Counted from the first letter of the stretch, positions 32,750 to 44,701 are shown. The stretch: 64,000 nucleotides of DNA from Onthophagus taurus (GCF_036711975.1 NC_091976.1:10602001-10666000), one strand, 5' to 3'. A program made the numbers and translations. The notes: a model not told the origin generated them from the letters alone.

Positions 32750-33069
32750 CAGCGGAACTTTAAAGTCATTTTTCGGTAAGTTTGACACCTTTCCGAAAAT
32801 TTTTTTAAACCACGGGTTGGTTACCCGCACTCTACGTCACACTATTTGCCACGCCTGGTAACTGTCTATGTTTTAGAGGTTATATGAAGGACATTAATAC
32901 GTCTAAAAACATAAAACTTCAAAACTAATATGAATACGTCTAGGATATAACCTCTCACAGCAAACGCATAGACCATAACAACAGCTGGACGTGGAAAATG
33001 GTGTGACGTAGTTTGCGGGTAGGCTGTCACAACAATGGATGTAGCAGTCCTGTTAGATTCTACTGTCCT

Positions 33070-33665
33070 TGAGTTTGTAGTAGTATTTAAAAATTCATTA
33101 ACAACTCTGGCATTATGTGCTGGTGCTCCGTCATATTGAAAATATATCATTTGAGACATATTTAGTGGCAAATTGAGGTATTTCCCTGAGCTTAAGTTTT
33201 TATGGTAGATACTATATGCCAAAATTCTATTATCTAAAAGGGCGCACCATACATTAAACCCCAATCTTCTTTGAACACTCAGAGACTTCATCGGTCCAGA
33301 TAACATTTTGAACAAACAGCAGATTATTTTTTTTTTAAATATCTACAAAATTCTAATCTTCGATTGACATCTCCGGCACGTTTAGCCCCGCTTTGTATGG
33401 TTTATACTTATTTTTCTTTCATATTCGGGAGTAGCGGCTTTTGGGTCAGACGTCTTGTTGCAATTTCTCTTGCAGGTCATTTTGGTATGTTTTTGTATGT
33501 GGTTTGGGAAAGGACCAAATATCTATTAAATTTTCTGCTAATCGGCTGAAGGTTTTTTCGTGCGGTTGTCTTCTTTCTGGATATCTTGTGAAGTAAAATT
33601 CCGCGGCTAACGTCGCATTCTTATCTGATATAGCATATAGCATTCCATCATGTTACATTTTTCAT
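33070..33665 (-). pseudogene. Mariner-like transposase relic
   Basis: On the minus strand: NATLAAEFYFTRYPERRQPH and TFSRLAENL (about 33620-33540), the N-terminal HTH of the DUF4817-type insect family; then LGFNVWCALLDNRILAYSIY (about 33270-33210); then the catalytic block YFQYDGAPAHNARVVNEFLN (about 33155-33095). Frameshifts separate the pieces, and the region after EFLN is unrelated. Same family as at 2.7-3.6, 38.9 and 55.6 kb. Confidence 0.78.
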
Positions 33666-34169
33666 AATTTTCGAAATTCATTGTACAGTTTTATTCAGTT
33701 TTGTTATACTTTGACACTTAACATGCTGGTGCATCGTACCAGCACATAATGCCAGAGTTGTTATCGAATTTTTAAATACAAACTTTGGTAATTATTTGAT
33801 ACATTATGTTCCATCATAGTATGTATGGTTATCACCATAGCAACATTAACTTTTAAATACATTAGTAGGTATTAGACAGAACAAAATGAATTTTTGTTAA
33901 TTATTCAATAACCATAAGAAATATACCCCACAAACTATATATATTTGTTATCAGAAGGAAATAACAAATTATTTTAAGTCATAGCCAACTATGGTTTCCA
34001 TTTAAAAAAATAAAGTTACGTCTAAAATCTCGAAAATAAATGATGGGAAAAAAATTCTACCTACGCCACTGAATTCTTCGTAAAAAGTTGCCCCTATAAT
34101 GTTTTATTTATAATACTCCATCTTTGATAATAAGTAAGATATTCGCGATTGTCGTTTTTGTAAAATTTT
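33666..34169. other. No gene recognised
   Basis: A 7-bp-arm palindrome (GCTGGTGCATCGTACCAGC, about 33724-33742) is the only structure seen. Confidence 0.3.
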
Positions 34170-34335
34170 CAGTTTTTGCCGATAGGGCGAAAACAAAAGA
34201 CGATAGCTGTTCGGAGTTTTCGGCATTAGCATTTTCTCGAAAAACGAGATCATGACATGTAAGCTACTTTTTTTCTATCTCTTTTAGTTTCGGAGATAGC
34301 CTATGCGGACATCGAAATTGGAACACCCTGTACAT
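34170..34335 (+). repeat. Mariner-type terminal repeat, copy 1
   Basis: Ends in GGAACACCCTGTACAT, a typical mariner-family terminus. About 90% like 34728-34892 by eye, in the same orientation. Confidence 0.7.
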
Positions 34336-34445
34336 AGCCTCAAAATGATCGGCAAATAAGTTAACTACTGTTGGCAAATCGGACACACTTTCATCGGCCC
34401 ACTTGAGAGAGCTGTACAAAATGCCAAACGTTTTTTGGTTCTTTT
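34325..34445 (-). pseudogene. Possible short non-LTR retrotransposon fragment
   Basis: The minus strand reads TFGILYSSLKWADESVSDLP followed by NLFADHFEAMY, which resembles the linker before the RT of Jockey-type elements. Only about 37 residues, so tentative. Confidence 0.35.
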
Positions 34446-34727
34446 CTTATAAACATTACAACTTGTAAATTTTAAAACTTCATTCTTTCTTTTAATTAGA
34501 AATAAATCAATGAAGAATGCACTCCGTTGAATACTTCTCCGCTTTCAAATAGTTTTGCTACCGATCATGATTATTGGTCATTATTTTTTTTCCTAATTAT
34601 AAGTTCTACAGAATTAGTACAAAATTGTGGAAGAGTCGATTATCTCTATTATTTTGTAAATATATGATTAAAGATAAGAGTTTATTAACGACATTTGCAA
34701 TTGCCTTGCTCTTTCCATTTAATTTTT

Positions 34728-34892
34728 CAGTGTTTGTCGATAGGGAGAAAACAAAAAACGATAGCTGTTTGGAGTTTTCGGCATTAGCAGTTTCTCGAAA
34801 AACGAGATCATAACATGTAAGCTACTTTTTTTCTATTTCTTTTAGTTTCGAAGATAGCCTATGCGGACAACGAAATTGGGACACCTGTACAT
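34728..34892 (+). repeat. Mariner-type terminal repeat, copy 2
   Basis: Second copy of 34170-34335, 0.56 kb downstream, ending GGGACACCTGTACAT. Confidence 0.7.
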
Positions 34893-35094
34893 TTAAAGTA
34901 ACCAAAAATATCTTTTCTCTGTGACCTTAAATTGACTTTTCTCACACAACCAATTCAAATTGAGAAATATGCAGCCAGTAAATAACATATGTTGCCGCGT
35001 GACATGTGTCAAGATGGAAATAAGGCTCGCTATAATTCCATATAATACAAAATACGACCATGATTTAGTAGCTAAATGATACATATCGAATATT

Positions 35095-35724
35095 ATGTTA
35101 ACATTAAAACACTCGTTATTTTCTGTAAATATTTTTTTATCTAGTGCTTTATTTCCCCGACCAGTGGAAGATGAGTATGACTTTTCCTCATTTATTGATC
35201 CACAAGAACAAGTATGTTTAATTATTTTTTTCTGTATTGCTAGAAACTATTTTTTTTATGAATTATTCTATAGTACTATGAATCATGCACTGGACATAGA
35301 GGTAGATCACACTGAACAACCAGAAGCAATAAATGGTTATCGTATTGTAGATCTACCATACGTGCTGCAGTGGGCTACATCACTACAATATAACCATTCT
35401 AAAATTTGCACATGTGGATACCTCCGACCAGTATCAGAAGAACATAATGGTCTCAGTAATACTATCACATTCGGTTGCAATATATGCGATCGACTGTATA
35501 AATATAGTACTGAAGCCCCAACTAAACACAAAATTAACAGATTAATGGTTTGGGGTGTTATGTGTCGAAGTACTCACATCCAAACAGCAGAACTTCTATC
35601 AGCTATAAAGGTATATAGGTATATGAATATATCTCCTTTAAATGGAAATAAATTCATTGATATCGAAAATGAGTTAGGAAATCATATAAAAGCCGATGCC
35701 TTGCGGTCTGAAAAAGAAACATAA
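35095..35724 (+). pseudogene. Mutator-like transposase N-terminal fragment (PF20700-type)
   Basis: GYRIVDLPYVLQW, a cysteine pair in CTCGYLRPV, a second in FGCNICDRLYKY, and INRLMVWGVMC (about 35335-35570), then TAELLSAI and NGNKFIDIENELG. These follow the order of the N-terminal part of the 'Mutator-like transposase' family common in insects. The stretch at 35212-35273 begins GTATGT and ends CTATAG and interrupts the match, so it may be an intron. An extra 18 bases near 35608-35625 and the loss of everything after 35724 suggest a truncated relic. Confidence 0.6.
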
Positions 35725-36073
35725 TTATTATTACCAGGTATAGTTATAACAATAAACTAATAATATACGAGTCGAGGGAGATCCTAAAGGGTCCTCAGCT
35801 GCTTCTAAACTTTAGCATTACTGTCTATGATGCATGTTTGATTTCCATGATGCTACTCATACTAGCAATAAATTAGAGATCCAAGGCCAAGTCAATATTT
35901 GCAATAGAGATTATGCATATTTTGTAATTGATATACAACATTGTAATTGTACAACACGAAACCATTATTTATACAAAAAATAGAGAGTTAACGAATAACT
36001 TTTGAAATAATAAGATTTTTTTTGTGGTGCCATCTAGTAGAGAACCGATGAACTTTTAAAATCAACTTGACTA
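35725..36073. other. No gene recognised
   Basis: AT-rich interval between the Mutator-like fragment and the inverted-repeat element. Confidence 0.3.
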
Positions 36074-36790
36074 CACTAAATCCAAGGTCTATAGAACATA
36101 AGGTTACCTAATTCCCTATGCCTCTGCCTTGAATTTAGTGCAAGGTCTATAGAACATAAGGTTACCCAATGCCGATTCTCCTCCTCTGAGGGGCAAGGTG
36201 GGTCAGTGACGTAGCTGCTTCTATGAACAACACAACACGATGCGAGGTTTAAATATTTTATATAGACTGTACCACAGTATAGGCACGTATAGGCTATCTT
36301 TTACTCTGACTGTATCGAACCAGTGACGTCAATCTGCGGGGTAATAATCGATACTACAGAGGCATGAAGGTCCGTTGAGTAAACATACTGTATAAGGTTA
36401 TCCAACTCCCTATGAACGCTGTAGTTATGGACGTATCCCCTCCGCAAAAGTCCATAGACAAAGGGCTTGTTGTGACGTCATTGGAAGAATTGTCATTTCT
36501 GTTTTCATTTATATACGTAAACCAACAGAAACTCTTTATTTCTTGAGTTTAATAACACTTGTTTAATTTTTAAATAATTATTAACATAAATATTATTATT
36601 ATATTATATTAAATTTATATTATATCATATTATGTTATATTTTTCCTCCAATGACGTCACGTTTCTCACCTCACCCCGCCAACGTCAAGTTGTTCGAGTT
36701 GGATAACCTTATAACCAATACTCAACGGACCTTGAGAGGCATAGGGAATTGATAACCTTATGTTCTATAGACCTTGCACTAAATTCCTAG
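36074..36790. mobile_element. Non-autonomous element with ~50-bp inverted ends, left arm duplicated
   Basis: CAAGGTCTATAGAACATAAG occurs twice in direct tandem on the left (about 36092 and 36142) and once inverted on the right (about 36756-36775), followed on both sides by ATTCCCTATGCCTCT-type sequence. A further related segment (GGTCCGTTGAGTA) occurs near 36370 and, inverted, near 36722. The interior has AT repeats and no gene. Confidence 0.6.
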
Positions 36791-37140
36791 ATTTGCTGTC
36801 AAAAATGGTCAAAACTTAAACTTCGATGAGTTCGTCTTAAATACAATTTATTTATATTGTACCTTTCAGTATATGTATTATAATCCATATACGAAGGGAA
36901 ACCATTCACCCAAATTTATAATTAAAGTTTCAATTTGGAGAAATATCACTTTTAAGTTTGTCACTAAACGTTTCTTTATTACTTTTCAATTTTATAAAAC
37001 GTTGAATAGTTTCCCTCGGTTGACCCCACAGGAATACCCCATGAAAATTATTCCAATAAATAAAAACGTAAAATAGAGAATTCACCGAAGTTAATTTTCA
37101 AGGTTGGTAGACAGGGCTAAATTCCATCCTTAAATACAGC
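36791..37140. other. No gene recognised
   Basis: A 67-codon frame here has no recognisable domain. Confidence 0.3.
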
Positions 37141-37260
37141 TTATAAAAAATATATAAAAATATATAAAAATATATAAAAATATATAAAAATGTATAAAAA
37201 TATATAAAAATATATAAAAACATATAAAAATATATAAAAATATGTAAAAATATAATAAAA
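37141..37260. repeat. AT minisatellite, ~10-bp unit AAAAATATAT
   Basis: About eleven copies of TATATAAAAA with occasional single-base changes. Confidence 0.92.
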
Positions 37261-37728
37261 ATTAATTGTGTCTAAAAATGTAGAATAATTTAAAGCGTGC
37301 CATCTATTAATGGGAAACAAAACTATGCCTGCCCAGATGTCGTTTCAATGACGCATGAGCTCTTTCGTTTACCTCGCAACCGTAGGTTTCATCCAAACGC
37401 CATTCTACTTTCCATTCCATTCAAAGACGTTCAAAGAAAAGATTGGTCTTAAAGAAGTTTGTTTTGTGGTTTTTACAGTTTTTACAAAAACAACGTTGTA
37501 GAAATGTCCAAATATTGCGTATTGGTCATGAATTTTATTATCATCGAATAAACACAAAAGAAGGCAGATATTCAATTCTTTATTTCAAAGATGATTAAGA
37601 ACAAATTGTTGGAGGTAAGAACTTCTATAAAACATTTATAATGAATAGAATCTTATATTATTTTATGATAGTAAATGCATTATTAAAATGAAATTAATAA
37701 AACAAGGCATATTTCAAGAATGCTATTC

Positions 37729-37854
37729 TTTATAAAATCGGTATTTACCAAGGTCCTTTGTATTTGTGCCTTAAATATCGATTATAATAATAAATAATAA
37801 TCTTTATTTAACGCACAAATACAAAGGACCTCTGTAAATATCGATTTTATAAAA
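37729..37854. repeat. Foldback element with ~46-bp arms
   Basis: The left arm contains AGGTCCTTTGTATTTGTGCC. The right arm contains the mirrored GCACAAATACAAAGGACCT. The outer parts pair as TTTATAAAATCG/CGATTTTATAAA. The centre is AT-rich. Confidence 0.8.
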
Positions 37855-38383
37855 AAACTTTCTATAGAAAAGTTGTTTAACATTTTATTTTTCATAATAA
37901 GACATGGCATTCAATTGTTTTTATTTCAGAAAACAAATGAGTAAGGAATAACACTTGAATTCTTTAAATAGCAATGTACCATTTCCTTAGGCTCATTTGA
38001 TAAAGATTTTTTTCTTTTTTTGTTGATGTAACATCTTCATACCCTTATATTAAAAATTTTGTCAAAAAAATTTAAAAACTGTTAATTAAGTTAAATTTAT
38101 AACATGAATCTAGATATCCCGGATCTCTATTATTTATCTTCAAAATTGAATGTAGGGTATTAAATGTGACAGAATCTTGTTTATTAAATTAGTGAAATTA
38201 GTTGGTAGATCGAAAAATAAAAATGGTTCATTTAATAGAAACTGAGCATATACACGGTGTTTCTGTAAGTTGTGGCATAATTTTAATCACAAATAAAAAG
38301 TTTAAAAGGTTTGTCTTAAAAAGATAAAATTTGGCAAATAGTGGAATGTTATCATGACAAATCGTTTAAGATTACTTTTGAAA

Positions 38384-38437
38384 ATATGCAAATACAGGAT
38401 CAATACCCTGTATAGCATTGATCCCGTATTTGCATAT
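38384..38437. repeat. Hairpin with 21-bp arms
   Basis: ATATGCAAATACAGGATCAAT (38384-38404) is mirrored at 38417-38437 with one mismatch, around a 12-base loop. It contains an octamer-like ATGCAAAT on each arm. Confidence 0.8.
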
Positions 38438-38919
38438 GTTCACAAAGGTTATTTCCTTAAAAGTTTTTTATTATGTCATAAACCATTAAATTTTCCAACT
38501 GATTCTAAAAGACTATTTCATTTTGAAATTATTTTTACACTTACAAATTTTTGATTAGACGCATAGTTTTCGAGTTATTCACAAAAAGATTTAAGTTCGT
38601 TTAGAAGAAATCTGTCAAAGTATTACTCAACGTAGCATGGATTTTCTGCAGTACAATTATTCTTCAGCATTTCTCAAATTAATGGTTATCTGTAAAAAGT
38701 ATTTTTTCTAAAAACGCATCATCAATAGTACATTTTTCATCATAGTACTGTATTTGCTACGAATGATCAGCAATTTTAAATTCTTTTACTCTGTACAAAT
38801 GGAAGGATACAATTGCTGTTCATGTAGGACATGCCAAGACGTACCTTTGGATATTCTAAAATGTCTAAACTGTTGCTATCAACAGTACTATTTGATTTAA
38901 TCCAAAATGTTTTCTTCTA
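38438..38919. other. No gene recognised
   Basis: AT-rich; probably part of a worn mariner-type element that continues into the next entry. Confidence 0.3.
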
Positions 38920-39330
38920 GTTGGGGTGATTGATCTCAGATTCCGTTCTTAGAGCGTTCTTAGAGCGATTTTCAGAGCGTTATCCACATCGTGAATCAAT
39001 CACCCAGTCAGTAGTTACTGAAACTTTGAAACAGTTTAGCGAAACTGGTAATGTTAAAGATCTGCCAAAGGCTGGTCTCCGATCTCCGGATCTTACACCT
39101 TGCGATTTACTCTTCTAGGGCTATTTAAAATCGTGTATACAAGTGTATACAAACTACAAACTGTATACAAAAGTGTATACAAAATACAAACCGACCTCAG
39201 ATTCTGGCCGACTTAGCGCAACGAATACAGCATCCCAGATCTCTCAGAAAGTCTTTTTAAGGTTATTATCATAGTCTGGGCCACTGCATTGCAGTTAATG
39301 GCAAATGTTTTAAACACTTACTGCCATCAA
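38920..39330 (+). pseudogene. Mariner-like transposase, internally deleted
   Basis: In one frame the HTH segment (FLERFSERYPHRESITQSVV, then FSETGNVKDLPKAG, 38965-39080) is joined directly to RSPDLTPCDLLF (39082-39115), which in intact members lies some 200 residues later. The whole central DDE region is gone, cleanly and in frame. The C-terminal part continues past a stop with GYLKSCIQVY. Confidence 0.72.
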
Positions 39331-40845
39331 AATCATTTTATGGTAATTTCGTTTTGTCTTTCAAGGTTTAATAAGAGACGTACACTTAATTTTTCGTTTA
39401 TTTGTTGTATTTTGTATGCCGTTTTAATTTACGGTAATAATTCAAGATACTTGACCATCCCGGATATCCCAGATTAATGTTATTGTGTATTTGAGACCCC
39501 ATTTGGGTCTCCAGGTGGTTAGTGTGCATGTATTTATTTCAGAAAATATTTAAACACTTTATAGTTTTAAGAATACTAATTTATTTTAGTTTGACATCTC
39601 TATTGCGTTCATTAATACTAAGTGGCTACGAACACTTTTTACCTACAATTATTGGCTACTTATGTATTTCCTTTGTGCCAATCTTCAAAAACGCCGCCCA
39701 CTTATTAAATTTACCTATGTTTCTTTCTTTCTTTATATCATCTTTAACAAGTAGCATCGATTTTATCATAGAATATTTGGCCCATAATGACCCACTACTT
39801 ATGTTTTTCGACTACAAATCAAATTTATTTATAAATACCAATGACAAAAAAGACAATGATTTTACATTGAGAAACTTACTGCGCCCAAAAAATATGATAG
39901 CATAACTTCTACTTTTTGTTCACCATTGTCCATTTTCCACTGGCAAAACTGTTGATACTCCTTTTCATACCTGTTTGCCGACTTCATAGGAACCAATTTT
40001 CTAAACGCTTAAGCAGATTTTGCTAAAATTCCTGCTGCTTTTTCTATGTCAAATGAATGTTAAAACTTTAAAGATCTTTTTTTCAAAATTTTCTTGTGTA
40101 ACTAATATTAATTTTGAATGTATTAAATTCAGAAAAAAAAATCTCTTTCATATTCTGTAATAAAAATGGGGGGAAAAATTTAAAATCAAAACCAAAAAAT
40201 TGCAAAAATTTAAATCTTTAGACCCGTCTCAGCGATTTTTCTATAAACTGTGTTTAATTGTTTTAACGAATTTATCCGATATTTTTGGGAAATCCTGTAT
40301 ATGCATGTTAAATTAAATTGAATTTTGTACTAGTATCACTCCCTACAATTATTAATTAATATAAATTTATTAACCAACAAATGTTTATAAATTGCTTATA
40401 ACGTTCTTCGAATAATTTTCTAAATACAACATTAAATTATTTTTAATTTATTTTTTTATAAAAGTTGTATTTCACATCTGTTATCGAAACTCAGTTTATT
40501 TACCGGATGTGTGTTCGGCCACATCCGAAGGAAATCGTTATAAGTTGGTTTTGTCTGATAATTGCTCCTGATATCAATAATTTCTATTCGATTACGTTGA
40601 TTTCTATTTTTATTAATTTTGAGACAACTCGTGTTATCCACTTACAAGAGAAAGGTTTCTTTTGATGTATCACACAATGTAAAGGATGAAAAGGGGCAAA
40701 TTAAGAAAAGAAATGGTTGAATAAACCAAAAAATATACATTAGATTGATTTTTTATGTCAAATGTTTAAATATAGATCTAAATATGTTAAGTGTTTTTTT
40801 CAATCTATTGCAAGAAATTTATGTTGTAATTATCCATGTTGCAAG
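39331..40845. other. Largely unassigned; one orphan open frame
   Basis: An open frame at 39522-39905 (127 codons, hydrophobic, plus strand) has no domain I recognise and may be chance in AT-rich DNA. Around 40470-40640 overlapping frames run on both strands without recognisable content. Confidence 0.3.
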
Positions 40846-41261
40846 GTCTCGCAGTCTCGCATCGCTGCGAGACTTCTAACGTATTTTTAAAATTTTTTAA
40901 CGTTTTTCGGCCTTTTACCTTAAAAGTCTCGCAGCCTTTGCTAAATTTATCATCTTCGCCTTTTCGTAAGTTTTTATATTTTTAATTTGTTCGTATCGTT
41001 AACCGCTTTATATTTTAGATTTAACCTCTTATAATAATTTTTTTGGTCTTCAACCACGTTTCGTTAATATATTATGAAGGTCAAAAGGTAGACCTTCATA
41101 ATACATTTTTGCTGCGCATTAAAAATTTTCTCCGTTTCAACATGTTAAAAATTTTTGATAATATCTTTGGTAATGTTTTTCTCAATTGTGAACTTCATTT
41201 TTGACTGTAAGTTTTTTATTTTAACATAATTAATTTTTCCTAATTATAAAAATTCTTGTAG
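40846..41261. other. Probable PLE-type terminal region, with a CTCGCAG hairpin
   Basis: TCTCGCAG and CTGCGAGA form a short hairpin at about 40852-40872. The following AT-rich sequence leads into the hammerhead-like motif and ends like the 13.5-kb PLE terminus (AAGCAAGTAAGAG). Confidence 0.4.
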
Positions 41262-41306
41262 TTTTCGACTGAAGATGAGGTAATACCTCGAAACTAGTAT
41301 CGAAGC
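41262..41306 (+). ncRNA. Hammerhead-ribozyme-like motif, best-paired copy
   Basis: Stem I TTCGA (41264-41268) pairs with TCGAA (41300-41304). Core CTGAAGA (41269-41275); one extra T (41276); stem II GAGGT-AAT-ACCTC (41277-41289); GAAA (41290-41293); self-complementary CTAG (41294-41297); then UA as cleavage-site bases. Every helix is perfect, yet the stem sequences differ from the 16.8-kb copy. Confidence 0.6.
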
Positions 41307-41337
41307 AAATAATAAAAAAGCAAGTAAGAGGTTAATT

Positions 41338-41790
41338 TTGATTTTTCATTATTGCAAGAAAGACAAATTAAGTATTACCTTTTCTTTAATGGAACAACTA
41401 AAGGATAATATACAGGGCATATTAGTCCATATTTCAGTTCATCTCGAAATTCTAAACAAAATTCATGAGTCGCACATTGCGATTACAAAATATTACAAAA
41501 TGATCTTTATCGATTTTAATTACGATAAATGCTCAAAGATTACTTTTAGCAGGAAAAGATACAATATTGATTCTTCATACATATTCAGTGTTAAGTCTAT
41601 TAAATGCGTTACATCTATCAAAGATCTCTGTGTGATTCTGGATTCACAGCTATTATTTTCTAATCGTATTTAGTATGTTTTTTTGAAAGCTATGAGACAA
41701 CTTGGGGTTATCTTACGAACCACTCATGTTTTTTCACATCTTGTCTATGCAAAGTCTCTTTATATGGCTTATGTCAATAGTGTTCTTTAA
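41338..41790 (+). pseudogene. Non-LTR reverse transcriptase C-terminal relic
   Basis: DKCSKITFSRKRY, IKDLCVILDSQLLFSNRI and, after a stop at 41671-41673, LKAMRQLGVILRTTHVFSHL and LYMAYVNSVL follow the order of the post-palm region of Jockey/CR1-type enzymes. The RT core is missing. Confidence 0.7.
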
Positions 41791-43199
41791 TAAATAAATA
41801 TATTAAATAAATGAACTCAATTGCAGCGGCAGTGATATCTTCAATAAGATGGCGATCCACCTCACTATGCCGTTCCAGTTCGAGCTTATTGCAACCACTT
41901 ATTTTCCAATTGATGGATTGGGAGAAGAGGGCTAATGAGTGGCCAGCAATATAATCAGATTTCACTCCACTGGACTCTTTCTTTTACCGATATCTGATGG
42001 GTAAAGTTTACACTACTGGACCAAATACTTTGGATGAACAAAAAATCAGAATCCAAGAAGAAGTTGTCAGGAAGAATTTAAAATCGTTTAGGTTGCTGAA
42101 AAGCACTCACAACAACAACGACAAGTGCTCAACAAGTTGCTCAAGGTATACCATTTCAACATTTAACTTAATTCGTTTATTTAATTTTTTATTCATTTCA
42201 ATTATTAATTTTATTAATAATTTTCTGATTTTTGGTATGAAAATTCACAGAAAAACACTCACAGATAAAATTTCAATGAAATTACATAATTGGTAATGCT
42301 TCTTCAGCTTGAATTGTAGTTGTATAATTTATAAACGATAATAGTATGATGCAATATATCCATAAATTATGTGTCTGTCCAAATCTACCGTTCTGATAGA
42401 TAAAAAGTACATTGAGGACATTATTTCTAATAATAATAATACATTTTTATATGTAGGATATATTTTTTTTATCTAATATTTTTTTTTTGTGTATTTTAGG
42501 TGACACCCAACCCTCTAAAAGTATAAATAGTACCAATTTGTCTCTGTTGTGCACTAATTAATCTTGCACTGAAATTACAAACACCTTCAAGAAAGTTACT
42601 TTGATTAACAATTAAATGACACCAACTATGGTTTTGCTGTAGTCGAACTTTCGAAGACAATTCCTCAGTTTAACAGGTAATAGTTTAATTTATCTTTTTT
42701 ATCAAATTTGTTCATAAATTAATCAACACAAAATAATTTTTTTTTTGTGTTAATGAATTACAATAATGATTCTGTATTATGACTTAAAATCATAAAAAAT
42801 CTTGTAAGTTTTCTGTTGCTAGATCGCAAAATAGTTTGATGTTGAAAAAATGTGACCTGAAATAGTTTTTATGCGTTTCAAAGCAAACTTTTTTAAATTG
42901 AACAATGGATCTTTAATAATTTACCTCTAAATTGTATTCAAAGCGTGACTACTAAAGCCTGATCAATTTCATTAAATATTTTTACAAATTTTAAATAATA
43001 TAATACAATTTTCAAGAGCAAATTAATTTATAGGGAAAAATTTCAAAAATTTTCACTCTTAAGAAACGTTATCTACAAGTGCATTGTTGTTTACATGTAT
43101 AAAACTTTAAATTAGGAAGTAGTCAGTTAATTTTAATAAGGTTTACAATGTTTCAATTTAAAACTAATAACTTGATTCTTGTTTGTAGACTCATTCTAA
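41791..43199. other. No gene recognised
   Basis: A 99-codon frame at 41997-42296 and a 63-codon one on the opposite strand have no recognisable domain. The rest is AT-rich. Confidence 0.3.
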
Positions 43200-43515
43200 G
43201 TCTTTTTCTATAAGGCTGGCTGCCTATCTTCTGGGAGACCATACTTGTTTTTGAATAGTGGCCTGGCGTGGGTCTCGGCGGTTATTAGAACTTCCCAGCG
43301 ATGTGTGAACATGGAAAAAAATGAATAGCAACGTTTTAATGTGTCGACAAATGATACTGAACTTGCCTCAACTGAGGCAGCGTGTAAACAAACCAGGTTT
43401 AACGAATTATTTGAGCAATTCAACTTTGGGATTTATTTCTTTAATTCTTTGCTGAACTCCTGAATGCCTTCCAGTCATAAGAGCAGCATTATTATATGCT
43501 TGGCATCTACAGTTG
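43200..43515 (-). pseudogene. hAT transposase fragment (ZMYM type)
   Basis: The minus strand reads YNNAALMTGRHSGVQQRI (about 43500-43450), then after a frameshift SLNLVCLHAASVEASSV and CYSFFSMFTHRWEVL, matching the block between the second catalytic aspartate and the conserved RW of the hAT at 5.3-8.0 kb. Small isolated relic. Confidence 0.75.
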
Positions 43516-43649
43516 GTTATATCATTTCAGAAATAGCTCTACTTTTCTCTTCATGCCTATACCTTCCTTTGAATATTTATATCCTAAATAAGAAACCTCA
43601 TCTATACCGAACTTACATTTTTTTTAAATTGAACTTTACATTCTTTTCT

Positions 43650-44560
43650 TTAGCTATTTGAAAGACTTGTTCTAAAATTTTATCATGTTCTTCATCTGTG
43701 TTAGCATGAATTAATATATAATCAATATATAGTTCTACTCCTGGAATTTTAAATATTTCTTTTAATTATTCTTGTAAAACTTACTTGCTGTTTTAATACC
43801 AAATGGTAATCTTAAAAATTTAAATCTTCCAAATGCAGTTCAAAATGTACATAATTGCTAGATTGTTCATCTAAACAAATGTTCTAAAATCTACTTGTAG
43901 CATCTAAAATGCTGAATTTAACTGAACTATTGAAACTATTACAAATTTCATCTATATTGGGAAGTTTGAATCTGGACTTTATTACATGGTTTAAGTCTTT
44001 TGGATCTAAACGTATTCTTAAGCTTCCATCGGATTTACAAACTAATACATAAATATGAATTTAACCATTTTGTGCTACTTTCTACTTGTTTAATTACTTG
44101 TAGTTTCTCCAAATTATTTAAGCATTTTCTAAACTGATCTTCTAACATAAAAGGTACATTTCTGATGGGGTTTATAGTACGTTTTATATTTTCTTCAATT
44201 TCTCTTTTATATGGTTTTAAAATTTTACCCTTCACAAATTTGCTGGGAAGTTTATGGTTTATGTGTAAATGTTTATGATCTACTTTTATGCTGTTTAATT
44301 GTGTTTGTTTATGAATTTTTACAATATCTAACTTAAAGGTCGCATCTATGCCAAGAATACATTCTTGATATTCATTTTACTAACATAAAATTCTGCTTTA
44401 TTGAGTATTTTATCTTTGAATTTAATTGTAATATAACATTTACCTAATGTATTAATCTTTTTTCCGGTGTAAATTAATTGAGTATTATTTGTTTTTAATA
44501 CATTATGTAAATTAAAGTTCATTATTGTTCATATTTATGTTAACCATGCAATTATTATTT
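43650..44560 (-). pseudogene. Ty3/gypsy pol relic: protease tail and RT start
   Basis: On the minus strand: a protease-side segment with CYITIKFKDKILNKAEFYV (about 44430-44375), then NPIRNVPFMLEDQFRKCL (about 44180-44120), SDGSLRIRLDPKDLNHVIK (RT motif 1-2 region, about 44030-43975) and FSILDATSRF, where the motif A aspartate is visible. Stops and frameshifts are frequent and the YxDD motif is not seen. It ends near the small hAT relic. Confidence 0.75.
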
Positions 44561-44565
44561 TCTTT

Positions 44566-44701
44566 ATGGTTGTTATATCGTGATCTCTTGTGTTTGAGGT
44601 TCGGGTGTTAATCATACGCCCTCTAGTTGTTAACTGGTTTATTCTAAAGTACGCATTTACATATGTATAACATTACATGTAATGGTGGTGATCTATACTA
44701 C
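44566..44701 (-). repeat. 3' LTR (136 bp)
   Basis: On the minus strand it begins TGTAGTATAGATCACC and ends GATCACGATATAACA, with TG...CA termini. The last ~38 bases match the LTR remnant at 46091-46128. Confidence 0.7.

Noticed and set aside
39522-39905. 127-codon hydrophobic frame
   Set aside because: No recognisable domain or repeat context on either strand; long frames of Phe, Leu and Ile codons arise readily in this AT-rich sequence. Left as unassigned.
40846-40873. CTCGCAG hairpin as a CRISPR-like or tRNA-like element
   Set aside because: A single short palindrome with no array and no cloverleaf; nothing supports either.
41997-42296. 99-codon frame starting MGKVYTTGPNTLDEQK
   Set aside because: The first 35 residues look protein-like but match no family I can name, and the rest is AT-rich noise.
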